Under the pieces are notes generated by a model. It searched no databases. It had not been told where the DNA came from and worked only from the letters and a program-made list of their open reading frames with translations. A DNA stretch of 41,990 bases from an uncultured Verrucomicrobiales bacterium (GTDB lineage Bacteria > Verrucomicrobiota > Verrucomicrobiia > Verrucomicrobiales > DEV007), in NCBI GenBank assembly GCA_937922595.1, contig CALAIY010000114.1, positions 1-41,990 on the forward strand, in the 5' to 3' direction. The position numbers and the translations under genes are program-made. This document shows, in pieces, positions 1 through 7,842 of this stretch (position 1 is its first letter; each line of letters begins with the position of its first letter).

Positions 1-452
1 TAAAAATCAAGACCTTCACCACCAAAATCCTGCATGATCGCGGCGGCTACGTTCGGGTCAACCCAGTCGTTATCGATGCGAGGTCTAAAATCACGCTGTT
101 GCCCATCAATGGTGTATCGAAGTCTTGCATGTCCTGAATCAACGTCGATCTCGTCAGACAGGGCTTCGAGAGATTTTTGTTTCCCAGATATTCTGTGAAA
201 CGCCTCAACGATTGTTGTGTAATCGCTGTCACCATAGATGCACTCAGCATCAAAAGACCAAACTCGATCGCAGAAAAACCTTCCCGATGGTTCCTCTTCA
301 ATTTCGATCCCATAGGCGAAGAGAATGGTGTCGAATGGGGGATCCTGATAGTCTTCTCGTGAGTAGGATTTTAGAAGGTCACTGGCGGTAAGTCCTTCGT
401 TCAAAGGTAGGCCAAGCTTGGCAAGGGTTTCAATTTGGGCTTCAAGATTCAC
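1..452 (-). CDS. Hypothetical small acidic protein, cut or just ending at the left edge
   Basis: A GTG-initiated reading frame runs from 452 to the window edge without a stop, giving about 150 residues. The last two visible bases on this strand read TA, so the stop codon may lie at the edge itself. No other plausible start lies between the terminator at 494-527 and this GTG. The product is soluble-looking and acidic, with no signal peptide or membrane segment. Short aromatic and acidic motifs (FDAECIYGDSDY and DNDWVDPNV) look like conserved blocks. The layout resembles small cytoplasmic proteins sometimes annotated near polymorphic-toxin immunity genes, but that is only an impression and no toxin partner is visible. 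It lies downstream of rpsI on the same strand, separated by a strong terminator, so it is probably transcribed independently. Confidence 0.6.
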   Translation of the reverse strand, partial: MNLEAQIETLAKLGLPLNEGLTASDLLKSYSREDYQDPPFDTILFAYGIEIEEEPSGRFFCDRVWSFDAECIYGDSDYTTIVEAFHRISGKQKSLEALSDEIDVDSGHARLRYTIDGQQRDFRPRIDNDWVDPNVAAAIMQDFGGEGLDF

Positions 453-493
453 TTTGAAACAAAGTAACCGAGGATATCGAAATACGTAACCAC

Positions 494-527
494 AAAAAAA
501 CCGGCTGGGTGAACCCAGCCGGTTTTT
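494..527 (-). terminator. Strong intrinsic terminator of the rplM-rpsI operon
   Basis: A perfect GC-rich inverted repeat (CCGGCTGGGT at 501-510, ACCCAGCCGG at 513-522) is flanked by a run of seven A on the left and five T on the right. Read on the minus strand, the hairpin is followed by seven U, just past the end of rpsI. The A run also makes it potentially bidirectional. It is the clearest terminator in the window. Confidence 0.9.
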
Positions 528-548
528 GGAAAATCTGTTCTTGGCGAT

Positions 549-938
549 CTAGCGCTTGGAGAACTGGAAGCGTTTGCGGGCTCCTGGCTGACCTGCTTTT
601 TTGCGCTCCTTGGCGCGGGGATCGCGGGTCATGTGTCCAGCCGACTTGAGTGGTGGGCGAAGATCTGGGTCGAACTTGATGAGGGCGCGGGCGATGCCGA
701 GCTTTACGGCTCCGATTTGGCCGGTGACTCCACCACCGTTGCAGTTAGCGACGACGTCGTATTTGTTCGACATGCCTGCTGCTTCAAATGGGTGAAGGAG
801 GGTGTTTTGGAGAGGGATTGTGGGGCAGTATTCCTCGAAGGATTTGCCGTTGATCGTGATTTTGCCGGTTCCTGGAGTGAGGGTGACGCGGGCGACGGCT
901 GTCTTACGACGACCGGTGGTAGTGAAGGATTCGCTCAT
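549..938 (-). CDS. rpsI: 30S ribosomal protein S9
   Basis: This 129-residue protein is bacterial uS9, a component of the small-subunit head whose C-terminal tail reaches the P-site tRNA. The N-terminal GRRKTAVARV block, the central LLHPFEAAG segment and GIARALIKF are family hallmarks. The basic end KKAGQPGARKRFQFSKR is the canonical S9 tail. The ATG at 938 was chosen because the family begins just before the GRRKTA block; the frame stays open further upstream only into the spacer after rplM. It follows rplM on the same strand by 25 bases, the usual bacterial L13-S9 order, and ends at the strong terminator at 494-527. Confidence 0.97.
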   Translation of the reverse strand: MSESFTTTGRRKTAVARVTLTPGTGKITINGKSFEEYCPTIPLQNTLLHPFEAAGMSNKYDVVANCNGGGVTGQIGAVKLGIARALIKFDPDLRPPLKSAGHMTRDPRAKERKKAGQPGARKRFQFSKR

Positions 939-963
939 TGCTTTGTAAAGAGGGATGGAAAGA

Positions 964-1440
964 TTAGGCGGCACCCTGTGCTTTCAATTCGGAAGGACGA
1001 ACGAATTTTTCGGGAGCCACGTAAGGCTGTGGGTTTTGTGCTTCGTGCGGATGCTCGGAGCCTACGATTACCTTGAGCTTCTTGCCGGTGGCGCGTCCAA
1101 GGCGGGTGTGAGGGATCATTCCGAGGATCGCTTTCTCAAGGATGCGCTCAGGGAATTTTTCACGGAGTGTCTTGGGCGTCTCGGAGTGGTGACCGCCGAC
1201 GTAACCGGAGAAACGGTGGTAAATTTTCTGATCTTCTTTCTTACCAGTGAAGATGGCTTTCTCGGCGTTGATGACGACGACGAAATCGCCGCAATCAACG
1301 TGGGAGGTGAATTGTGGCTTGGACTTTCCACGGAGGAGGGCGGCGGCTTCAGTTGCTACAGCACCGACGGGGCGGCCTTCGGCGTTGATGAGCCACCACT
1401 TGCGCTCGATGTCTACGGATTTTGCGGAGAATGTTTTCAT
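964..1440 (-). CDS. rplM: 50S ribosomal protein L13
   Basis: This 158-residue protein is uL13, an early assembly protein that binds 23S rRNA. It starts at MKTFSAKS and carries the conserved [12 protein letters not shown] segment, [27 protein letters not shown] and the MIPHTRLGR block. It is somewhat longer than the roughly 142-residue E. coli protein, mainly through a C-terminal extension rich in A, P and E. The frame is open upstream to 1626, but those residues have no L13 character, so ATG 1440 is preferred. No strong Shine-Dalgarno is visible before it. It is the first gene of the rplM-rpsI operon. Confidence 0.97.
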   Translation of the reverse strand: MKTFSAKSVDIERKWWLINAEGRPVGAVATEAAALLRGKSKPQFTSHVDCGDFVVVINAEKAIFTGKKEDQKIYHRFSGYVGGHHSETPKTLREKFPERILEKAILGMIPHTRLGRATGKKLKVIVGSEHPHEAQNPQPYVAPEKFVRPSELKAQGAA

Positions 1441-1555
1441 CTCAAATGGAGGTAAAAGGGGACGGGGAAAGTCGTTTGTTTTGGGCTGTTGCACGGGCAA
1501 AAGCCCGCTTCCCTTTTGCTGGCTACCTCTTTGTAGCTCGGGCGGAGGGGAGCGG

Positions 1556-1583
1556 AGCCTACGCTGGAGGGTAGGGGTGTCAA
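1556..1583 (-). promoter_or_regulatory. Candidate sigma-70-type promoter for rplM-rpsI
   Basis: On the minus strand a perfect TTGACA (1578-1583) is followed after 16 bases by TAGGCT (1556-1561), which is a poor -10. It lies about 115 bases upstream of the rplM start in the only sizeable spacer before the operon. The same spacer has a small CGGGC-AAAA-GCCCG hairpin near 1496-1510 that would fall in the leader. The -35 is convincing and the -10 is weak. Confidence 0.35.
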
Positions 1584-1666
1584 GACATTTTGGGGCTTGA
1601 AAATAGGTGGAAATGAGGTGGCGCAATGGGTGGTTTTGCGGGAACCTCGCAGTTTTCTTCTACTAG

Positions 1667-2167
1667 ATGTCAGCTAACCGCAATAAGGATACTCCCGGAC
1701 GCACGATGATGGGGTTTGCCGTGGTCATTTTGCTCGTGGTGGGGACGCGTTTGCATGACTGGTTTGATCGCCCGAATATCGAGGGGATCAAGTATCCTAC
1801 GGGGATTGAGGACAATGATTACTATACGGGGCTGGGGGATGATGATTTTTCGCAGCCGAATTTGAAGTTTTGGGGGGCACCGGATGGGTGGGTGCGTGAG
1901 AGTATTTCGCCGTCGCCGAAGAAGGATGAGTATATGCAAAAGATTCCGGATCCTCGGACGGGGCGGTTTACCCAGGATCTTTCGCGGCGTTATTTTCTTT
2001 ACCACTATGAGAAGGAGGAGATTGATGATCGGACGGGGCTTCCTGGGCAGGTTTACGTGAAGGCGGGGCAGAATCAGTATATCGCTTTTGTCCCGGCGAC
2101 TCCGGTGGAGAGCGATTCCAGCTTGCGAGAGCGGATTGAACCCGCTACCCCTTCCGGCCAGCCATAA
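1667..2167 (+). CDS. Hypothetical single-pass membrane-anchored protein
   Basis: A 166-residue protein of no recognised family. Residues about 13-28 (TMMGFAVVILLVVGTR) form one N-terminal membrane segment after a short basic start, so the acidic and aromatic remainder is probably periplasmic. The body has repeated short tyrosine and aspartate motifs (YPTGIEDNDYYTGLGDDDF) and a proline-rich end, with no catalytic motif seen. The ATG at 1667 sits at the start of the open frame. It is divergent from rplM and lies 101 bases upstream of purH on the same strand. A function cannot be proposed. Confidence 0.65.
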   Translation: MSANRNKDTPGRTMMGFAVVILLVVGTRLHDWFDRPNIEGIKYPTGIEDNDYYTGLGDDDFSQPNLKFWGAPDGWVRESISPSPKKDEYMQKIPDPRTGRFTQDLSRRYFLYHYEKEEIDDRTGLPGQVYVKAGQNQYIAFVPATPVESDSSLRERIEPATPSGQP

Positions 2168-2179
2168 TCTGCGCTGGCC
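2156..2179 (+). terminator. Hairpin at the end of the small membrane protein gene, possible weak terminator
   Basis: A perfect 7-bp stem (GGCCAGC at 2156-2162, GCTGGCC at 2173-2179) with a 10-base loop spans the stop codon at 2165-2167. No T run follows, so if it terminates transcription it would be weak or factor-assisted. It could also be an RNA-stability hairpin. Confidence 0.3.
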
Positions 2180-2268
2180 GTCGCCCACTTGGGTGCGTGC
2201 CGTGTGGGGTATGGTGTGGTTTCTTCTTCGAACACTCCTAATACCTTTATCCTTCTGCTCCCGCTCCT

Positions 2269-3816
2269 ATGAGTACGATTCAGCGCGCTCTCCTTTCCGT
2301 CTCCGACAAAACTGGCTTAGTCGAATTTGCCAAAGGCCTTGCCAAGCATGGTGTTGAACTCGTCTCGACGGGGGGCACTGCCAAGACACTCGCTGAGGCG
2401 GGGCTCGATATTATTGAGATTTCTGATTATACGGGGCTCCCGGAAATGTTTAGTGGTCGGGTGAAGACTCTCCATCCGAAGGTGCACGGAGGGCTGCTTT
2501 ATCGGAGGGAAGATAAGAAGCATGTCTCGGATGCGAAGACGCACGAGATTCCGCCAATCGATATGCTCGTGGTGAATCTGTATCCTTTTGAGGAAACGGT
2601 GGCAGAGGAGGGCGTGACGCTGGAGCAGGCGATCGAGAAGATTGATGTGGGAGGACCGGCGATGGTGCGTGGTGCTTCGAAGAATTACCAGTCGGTCACG
2701 GTGGTGACTGATCCTGAGGATTATTCAGTGATCCTTGAGGAGATGGGAGAAGAGGAGGGGGCGACAAGCTTGAAGACTCGTGAGCGCTTGGCGATTAAGG
2801 CGTTTTTCCGGACTGCGGAGTACGACAAGGCGATTGCGAGCTACTTGAATGAGGAGCAGGAGACGGAGGCTTCCTTTACTTTGGGGCTGCCGCTGCACGC
2901 GGCGCTCCGCTATGGTGATAATCCTCACCAGGAGTCGTCTCTTTACGGGAATTTTGGGGATTATTTCACACAGCTTCAGGGGAAGGATCTTTCTTACACG
3001 AATGTGTTGGATATCGAGGCGGCTTCGGTTTTGATTTCAGAATTTGAGCTTCCGACGGTTGCGATTCTCAAGCATACGAATCCTTGTGGTATTGGTTCCG
3101 CGCTTGAAGGCGAAGATCTTCGTGATGCGTGGGATAAGGCTTACGAGACGGATAAGCAGGCTCCTTTTGGTGGTGTGATCGTTTGTAATCGGCCGCTTAC
3201 GGAGAATCTGGCTCGGGTGATTAGCAGTATTTTCACGGATGTGGTGATTGCTCCGGGGTTTGAGCCAGAGGCTCGTGCGATTCTCCAGAAGAAGAAAAAT
3301 ACGCGTCTTATTCAGATGGCGGAAGACCTTTCTGGAATGCTCGAGGCGCAGAAGATTCGCTCGGCTCCGGGTGGAATTTTGGTGATGGATTCGGATCCTA
3401 AGACGCTTGGGCTCGAAGAGCTTGAGACGAAGGTGAAAACGAAGCGGCCTCCTACTGCGGAAGAGCTGGAATCGATGAAGTTTGCGATGAAGGTGGTGAA
3501 GCACGTTCGTTCGAATGCGATTGTCTTCGCGCGTGCGGATCGGACTCTTGGGATTGGAGCCGGGCAGATGTCCCGTGTTGATTCTTGTCGCATTGCTGTT
3601 TGGAAGGCGCAGGAGGCTGGATTGAATCTTGAGGGCTGTGCGGTTGCTTCCGATGCGATGTTCCCCTTTGCGGATGGACTCGTGGCGGCTGCGGAAGCGG
3701 GGGCTACGGCGGCGATTCAGCCGGGTGGCTCGATGCGGGACGAGGAGGTGATTGCTGCTGCTGATGAGCGTGAGTTGGCGATGTGTTTCACCGGCTCCCG
3801 CCACTTCCTCCATTAA
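2269..3816 (+). CDS. purH: Bifunctional AICAR transformylase / IMP cyclohydrolase
   Basis: This 515-residue enzyme catalyses the last two steps of de novo IMP synthesis: formyl transfer from 10-formyl-THF to AICAR, then ring closure to IMP. The N-terminal cyclohydrolase domain (about 1-200) begins RALLSVSDKTGLVEFAKGL and contains STGGTAKTL and SGRVKTLHPKVHGG. The transformylase domain (about 200-515) has LRYGDNPHQ, the LKHTNPCG block with K268-H269, and APFGGVI. The C-terminus ends in the family-typical FTGSRHFLH. Length and order are normal. It starts the block purH-DUF2750-pdxJ-mnmH, all on the plus strand with small gaps. Folate chemistry links it loosely to thyA-folA elsewhere in the window. 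Confidence 0.97.
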   Translation: MSTIQRALLSVSDKTGLVEFAKGLAKHGVELVSTGGTAKTLAEAGLDIIEISDYTGLPEMFSGRVKTLHPKVHGGLLYRREDKKHVSDAKTHEIPPIDMLVVNLYPFEETVAEEGVTLEQAIEKIDVGGPAMVRGASKNYQSVTVVTDPEDYSVILEEMGEEEGATSLKTRERLAIKAFFRTAEYDKAIASYLNEEQETEASFTLGLPLHAALRYGDNPHQESSLYGNFGDYFTQLQGKDLSYTNVLDIEAASVLISEFELPTVAILKHTNPCGIGSALEGEDLRDAWDKAYETDKQAPFGGVIVCNRPLTENLARVISSIFTDVVIAPGFEPEARAILQKKKNTRLIQMAEDLSGMLEAQKIRSAPGGILVMDSDPKTLGLEELETKVKTKRPPTAEELESMKFAMKVVKHVRSNAIVFARADRTLGIGAGQMSRVDSCRIAVWKAQEAGLNLEGCAVASDAMFPFADGLVAAAEAGATAAIQPGGSMRDEEVIAAADERELAMCFTGSRHFLH

Positions 3817-3820
3817 GATT

Positions 3821-4186
3821 ATGAGTGAAAACCGTATTGATGAATTCGCGGCGAAAGTCGTAGAGACGGGCGAGGTCTGGGGGCTTGAGAGCCCTGGCGA
3901 GGGCTGGCTTTGTAGTGACAGCGTTGAGTTTGAGGACGTTGATGTGCTCGTTTTCTGGTCGAAAAAATCAGATGCGGCAGCGCACGCGATCGGAGAACTT
4001 GCGAAGTATGAGCCTACGTTGATTCCACTGCATGAGTTTATGGAGCGTTGGCTGCCTGGGCTTGGTGAGGATAATCATCTTGTCGGCGTCGATTGGACGA
4101 CGGAAGGCGACCAAGTGATTGGTGATGAGGTGGAGGCTGAAGACGTTTACGAAGCGATTGAGGCCGAGACAGAATCCGGCGGCTAG
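3821..4186 (+). CDS. DUF2750 family protein
   Basis: This 121-residue acidic cytoplasmic protein matches the DUF2750 pattern. It has an N-terminal helix, then a GEVWGLESPGEGWLCSD block, a central segment on charged and small residues, and the diagnostic MERWLPGLGEDNHLVGVDW stretch. The family's biochemical role is unknown. ATG 3821 lies only 4 bases after the purH stop; the frame is open further upstream inside purH, but that part is out-of-frame purH sequence. It is followed 14 bases later by pdxJ, so it probably rides on the purH transcript. Its C-terminal tail is strongly acidic. Confidence 0.8.
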   Translation: MSENRIDEFAAKVVETGEVWGLESPGEGWLCSDSVEFEDVDVLVFWSKKSDAAAHAIGELAKYEPTLIPLHEFMERWLPGLGEDNHLVGVDWTTEGDQVIGDEVEAEDVYEAIEAETESGG

Positions 4187-4200
4187 CTTATAAAGAACGT

Positions 4201-4944
4201 ATGCATCTCGGAGTAAATATTGATCACGTCGCGACCTTGAGGGAAGCGCGCTACCGGACGATGCGGGATTCGCATAATGCGGAGCCTTCGGTACTCGCTG
4301 CGGCGCGCACTGCGGAGCTTGCGGGTGCTGATTCGATTACGGCTCATTTGCGGGCGGATCGGCGGCATATGCAGGATGCTGATATTGATGCGCTGAAGAA
4401 CGGGATCAGTACGAAGCTGAATTTTGAGATGGGGAATACCCCGGAAATCGTGAGTATTGCTTTGCGGATGGTTCCAGATTTTGCCTGTTTGGTTCCAGAG
4501 AATCGTGAAGAGGTGACGACGGAGGGGGGACTTGATGTGGTGGGCCAATTGGAGGCGTTGCGGCGGACGGTCGGGCAGTTGCAGGCGATTGGTACGAAGG
4601 TGAGTTTATTTATTGATCCCGAGCCTGAGCAGATTGAGGCGGCGGCGACGCTTCGTGTGAATATGATCGAGCTGCATACGGGGACGTTTGCGAATGTGGC
4701 TCCTGGAGCTTTACGGGACGTGGAGGCGAAGAAGCTTGCTGATGCGGCGGTGCTTGCGCATGAGGCGGGCATTCAGGTGAATGCAGGGCATGGGCTTACG
4801 ACAGAGAATTTACCTGATCTGTGGGTGGTGCCGCATCTTGCGGAACTTAATATCGGGCATCACTTGGTTGCCCGGTCGGTGTTTGTAGGTCTCGCTGAAG
4901 CGGTGAAAGAAATTCGCGAGGTAATGGATACTTACCCGCAATGA
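4201..4944 (+). CDS. pdxJ: Pyridoxine 5'-phosphate synthase
   Basis: This 247-residue TIM-barrel enzyme condenses 1-deoxy-D-xylulose 5-phosphate with 3-amino-1-hydroxyacetone phosphate to make pyridoxine 5'-phosphate in the DXP-dependent B6 pathway. It starts with the hallmark LGVNIDHVATLREAR and contains DSITAHLRADRRHM, NFEMGNTPEIV, SLFIDPEPEQI, IELHTGTFAN and the phosphate-binding NAGHGLTTENL near residues 194-204. The end, LNIGHHLVARSVFVGL, is canonical. Length is normal. It overlaps the next gene by four bases (ATGA at 4941-4944), so translation is probably coupled to mnmH. Confidence 0.97.
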   Translation: MHLGVNIDHVATLREARYRTMRDSHNAEPSVLAAARTAELAGADSITAHLRADRRHMQDADIDALKNGISTKLNFEMGNTPEIVSIALRMVPDFACLVPENREEVTTEGGLDVVGQLEALRRTVGQLQAIGTKVSLFIDPEPEQIEAAATLRVNMIELHTGTFANVAPGALRDVEAKKLADAAVLAHEAGIQVNAGHGLTTENLPDLWVVPHLAELNIGHHLVARSVFVGLAEAVKEIREVMDTYPQ

Positions 4945-5990
4945 TTCCTCCGGTCGTTCGTATTGCTCCGAGTGAGATCGACGACCGTTTTTCGGAAATT
5001 CTCGATGTTCGCTCGCCGGGTGAATTCGCGGAGGATCATTTACCTGGTGCGATTAATTTGCCGGTGCTGGATGATGCGGAGCGTGCAGAAGTGGGGACGC
5101 TGTATAAGCAGGTGAGTCCATTTGTGGCGCGGAAGATTGGTGCGGCGAAGATTGCGCGAAATGTGGCGGCGGCTCTTGAGGGGCGTTTGGCGGATAATCC
5201 GCCGGGGTACCGGCCGCTTGTCTATTGCTGGCGGGGAGGGCAGCGCTCGGGGAGTATTGCGACGATTTTTTCGGGGATTGGGTGGCCGGTGGCGGTGCTG
5301 GAAGGGGGCTATGATGCGTATCGGCGGTTCGTCCGAGATGGGCTTGAGCAGGTGACGCGTGAGGGGCATTTAGATTTTCGGCTCATTGGTGGGCTGACGG
5401 GTTCGGGAAAAACGGTTTTATTGGATGCGCTTGTGGAAGCGGGGCATCAGGTGCTGGATTTGGAGGGCTTGGCAAACCACCGAGGATCGCTTCTTGGGCG
5501 CTCGTATCCGGTGCCGGTGCAGCCTACGCAGAAGGCTTTTGAGAATGCGGTATTCAATGTTCTCCAAAATTGTGAGCCTGGGCGTCCCGTATTTGTGGAA
5601 TCGGAGAGCAATAAGGTAGGAGATCTTCACGTGCCGCCCGGGCTTTGGGGGCGGATGCGGACGTGTCCGGCAATTGAAATTGCTGTGCCGCAGGGGGCGA
5701 GGGCAAGGTATCTCTTAGAAGCGTATCCTCATTTTGTGGAGGATCCGGAGCATTTGGTGGCGACGCTAGACCCGCTGCGGAAGCATTTGGGGAATGCGCT
5801 GATTGATGACTGGAATGCGCTGATTGCTGCCGGAGAGTGGCAGCAATTTGTGGAGAGCTCGCTAGAGAACCACTACGATCCGGCTTACACGCGGTCGCGG
5901 AAACGGCTGTTTCAGCCTCCGGCCAAAACTATCGAGATGGCGGAGGTGACGGATCCTGAATTAGAAAAGGCAGTAAGGATTTTGGCGTAA
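4941..5990 (+). CDS. mnmH: tRNA 2-selenouridine synthase (rhodanese plus P-loop)
   Basis: This 349-residue protein matches MnmH/SelU, which replaces sulfur by selenium in 2-thiouridine at tRNA wobble position 34, via a geranylated intermediate and using selenophosphate. The N-terminal rhodanese domain (about 1-135) has LDVRSPGEFAEDHLPGAINL and the active-site loop YCWRGGQRSG with Cys96, matching the catalytic Cys97 of the E. coli enzyme. The C-terminal domain carries a Walker A motif GLTGSGKT near 150-157 and the downstream HRGSLLG and FVESES segments typical of the family. The start overlaps the pdxJ stop. No selD or other selenium gene is in the window, so the selenium source must be encoded elsewhere if this function holds. 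Confidence 0.93.
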   Translation: MIPPVVRIAPSEIDDRFSEILDVRSPGEFAEDHLPGAINLPVLDDAERAEVGTLYKQVSPFVARKIGAAKIARNVAAALEGRLADNPPGYRPLVYCWRGGQRSGSIATIFSGIGWPVAVLEGGYDAYRRFVRDGLEQVTREGHLDFRLIGGLTGSGKTVLLDALVEAGHQVLDLEGLANHRGSLLGRSYPVPVQPTQKAFENAVFNVLQNCEPGRPVFVESESNKVGDLHVPPGLWGRMRTCPAIEIAVPQGARARYLLEAYPHFVEDPEHLVATLDPLRKHLGNALIDDWNALIAAGEWQQFVESSLENHYDPAYTRSRKRLFQPPAKTIEMAEVTDPELEKAVRILA

Positions 5991-6004
5991 ATAGCCGGCC
6001 CGTT

Positions 6005-6709
6005 CTATTCTTCCAAGTATAGGTAACGCCCACAATTTTCGCACGTGGTGGGTTCCTTTCGAGCTTTCACTGCTAGAGCGGTCGCTGAGGTGACTTTCAT
6101 GTGGCAGCCGCCGCAGACGCCATGCTTGAGGGCGGATACTGCGACGCCATGCTTGGTGGTGATGAGGCGGGTGTAGGTGGTGAGCATCATGTGATCGAGG
6201 CCTTCGGTGAGAGGCTCTCTGGCGGCTTCGATTTCGATGATCTGGGCTTTTGCTGCGGCAGTGCGCTCGTTGAGTTCAGTGAGGTCTCGATCGACGTCGG
6301 CCTGGGTTTCCGCGAGAGCGGCTTTGGCTCTTTTGAGTTCTTCGCTGATCGGCTCTGCGACTTCCATGAGCTCGAGCTCTTTGTCTTCGAGCGAGATGAC
6401 TTCTTCTTCGTAGCGCTTGATTTCACCGGCGAGGGCGGTGAATTCATCGTTCTTTTTCGTCTCGTATTGCTGAGTTTTGAGGCGGCTGATGGTATTTCTC
6501 CGGGTCTCGATATCGAGTTGGAGAGTCTTGGTGGCGAGGTCGTTTTCGTTGAGCTTTCCCTGGGCGGTGGCGACGTCTGCGGTGTCGCTGGCGAGCTTGT
6601 CTTTGATGCTCTGCTCCTCCATGGGCAGGCGCTTGAGTTCCTTCTTGAGCGCGAGGATTTTCTGGTCGCGATCCTGGAGGATGAGGAGGGATTTTATTTC
6701 TGGGAGCAT
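6005..6709 (-). CDS. Coiled-coil protein with C-terminal C4 zinc ribbon (CT398-like)
   Basis: This 234-residue protein has a long charged helical region (about 10-180) rich in heptad-like leucine, glutamate and lysine, predicted to form a coiled-coil hairpin. A C-terminal zinc ribbon with two CxxC pairs follows (CGGCHMK and CENCGRYLY). This is the architecture of the family annotated as C4-type zinc ribbon domain-containing protein (DUF164, chlamydial CT398). Proposed roles include interaction with RNA polymerase sigma-54 and secretion proteins in Chlamydia, and the general function is unsettled. It lies 13 bases downstream of nagZ on the same strand and ends 14 bases from the convergent mnmH stop. 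Confidence 0.85.
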   Translation of the reverse strand: MLPEIKSLLILQDRDQKILALKKELKRLPMEEQSIKDKLASDTADVATAQGKLNENDLATKTLQLDIETRRNTISRLKTQQYETKKNDEFTALAGEIKRYEEEVISLEDKELELMEVAEPISEELKRAKAALAETQADVDRDLTELNERTAAAKAQIIEIEAAREPLTEGLDHMMLTTYTRLITTKHGVAVSALKHGVCGGCHMKVTSATALAVKARKEPTTCENCGRYLYLEE

Positions 6710-6722
6710 GGGAGAGGGAAAG

Positions 6723-7832
6723 TTAGTAGAGTTCGACGGGGGAGCGTTTGCCGTTTTCTGGGGAGCGTGAGGCGGCGAGTTCTTCGCCGAGGGTGGCGAC
6801 GCGGAGGTTCCAGATGTCGTCGTTAATTTTCGAGAAGACGTCGAGATCGAAGTGATCCGGGGGAGAGAGTTTAGCTTTGGCGAGTTCGACTCGTCGGAGT
6901 GAATCGTGGAGGGCGGGCTCGGGCACTTTTTCGAGGATTTTTTTGGCGTCTTCTACCATTTCGAGGCGGTGGCAGATCATGCAGAGGTCGTTGCCTGCTT
7001 TGATTGCTTCTTGAATGGTCTGCTCGAAACCGACTTCGTTGAGGATGGCTCCCATGTCGAGGTCGTCGGTCATGACGAGTGAATCATCGAAGCCGAGTTG
7101 GTCCCGGAGGAATTTGGTGATGATGTTATGCGAAAGTGAGGATGGCCAGCGGTTGCGGTCTGGATCGAAGGCGGGGTAGTAGGCGTGGCCGATCATCATC
7201 GAATCGAGTTCATCGAGGAGGGCGGTGAAGGGGATGAGTTCTTCGGCGAGCATTTGCTCTTTAGAGCGGTTGATCACGGGAAGTTCTTCGTGGGGATCGA
7301 CTTCAGCGGGGCCGTAGGCGGGGAAGTGTTTTCCGCAGGAGAGGATTCCTTGGCTGCGCATGGCGCGATTGAAAATGCCTGCGTTGTCGATGACTTCTTG
7401 CGGGTTCGTGCCGTAGCAGCGGCCTTTAAGGGAATTATCTGCTTCGTCATCGTAGGAGATATCGAGGACGGGACAGAGATCGAGATTGAAGCCGAAGTGG
7501 CGGAGGAGCTTTCCGGTGATGCGGCCGTGCTCTTTGATGAGGGCGCGGTCTCCTTTTTCACGGAGCTGCTGGGCGTTGGGGGGTTCCTGGCCGATTTCGC
7601 GGAGGCGGGAGACGCGGCCGCCTTCTTGGTCGATGGTGATGATTGGTTCGATGTCCGAGAGATCGCGAAGGTCGTCGGTGAGTTTCCGGAGTTGCTCCGG
7701 GCTTTTGATGTTGCGGGAGAAGAGGATGAACCCACCGGGCTGAATGCGCTTGAGGCGGGCGGCGGTCTCGGGATCGAGTTCAGGTCCGGGGACGCCGGTG
7801 AGGAGGAGTTGACCGAGCGGGAGTGCTTCCAT
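6723..7832 (-). CDS. nagZ: Beta-N-acetylhexosaminidase (GH3)
   Basis: This 369-residue protein matches NagZ, which releases N-acetylglucosamine from peptidoglycan muropeptides in cell-wall recycling. Starting at ATG 7832 the protein opens LPLGQLLLTGVPGPELDP, and PGGFILFSRN follows, exactly where GH3 NagZ proteins begin; the open frame further upstream is antisense to namZ and was rejected. The loop KHFPAYGPAEVDPHEELP (about 166-183) keeps the KHFP and D-x-H of the catalytic dyad, although the usual GHG and DSH are changed to AYG and DPH. The nucleophile motif MTDDLDMG is near residue 254. No signal peptide is seen, so it is probably cytoplasmic. The gene is divergent from namZ. Confidence 0.92.
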   Translation of the reverse strand: MEALPLGQLLLTGVPGPELDPETAARLKRIQPGGFILFSRNIKSPEQLRKLTDDLRDLSDIEPIITIDQEGGRVSRLREIGQEPPNAQQLREKGDRALIKEHGRITGKLLRHFGFNLDLCPVLDISYDDEADNSLKGRCYGTNPQEVIDNAGIFNRAMRSQGILSCGKHFPAYGPAEVDPHEELPVINRSKEQMLAEELIPFTALLDELDSMMIGHAYYPAFDPDRNRWPSSLSHNIITKFLRDQLGFDDSLVMTDDLDMGAILNEVGFEQTIQEAIKAGNDLCMICHRLEMVEDAKKILEKVPEPALHDSLRRVELAKAKLSPPDHFDLDVFSKINDDIWNLRVATLGEELAASRSPENGKRSPVELY

Positions 7833-7842
7833 AGTGTCGGCG

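Noticed and set aside
2168-2268. ZTP (pfl) riboswitch upstream of purH
   Set aside because: purH leaders sometimes carry this riboswitch, and the spacer is G-rich, but the conserved pseudoknot and CCGCCUGGGC-like core were not found.
6101-6826. Long plus-strand open frame across the zinc-ribbon gene
   Set aside because: It is antisense to the coiled-coil zinc-ribbon gene and the end of nagZ, and its translation has no domain character.
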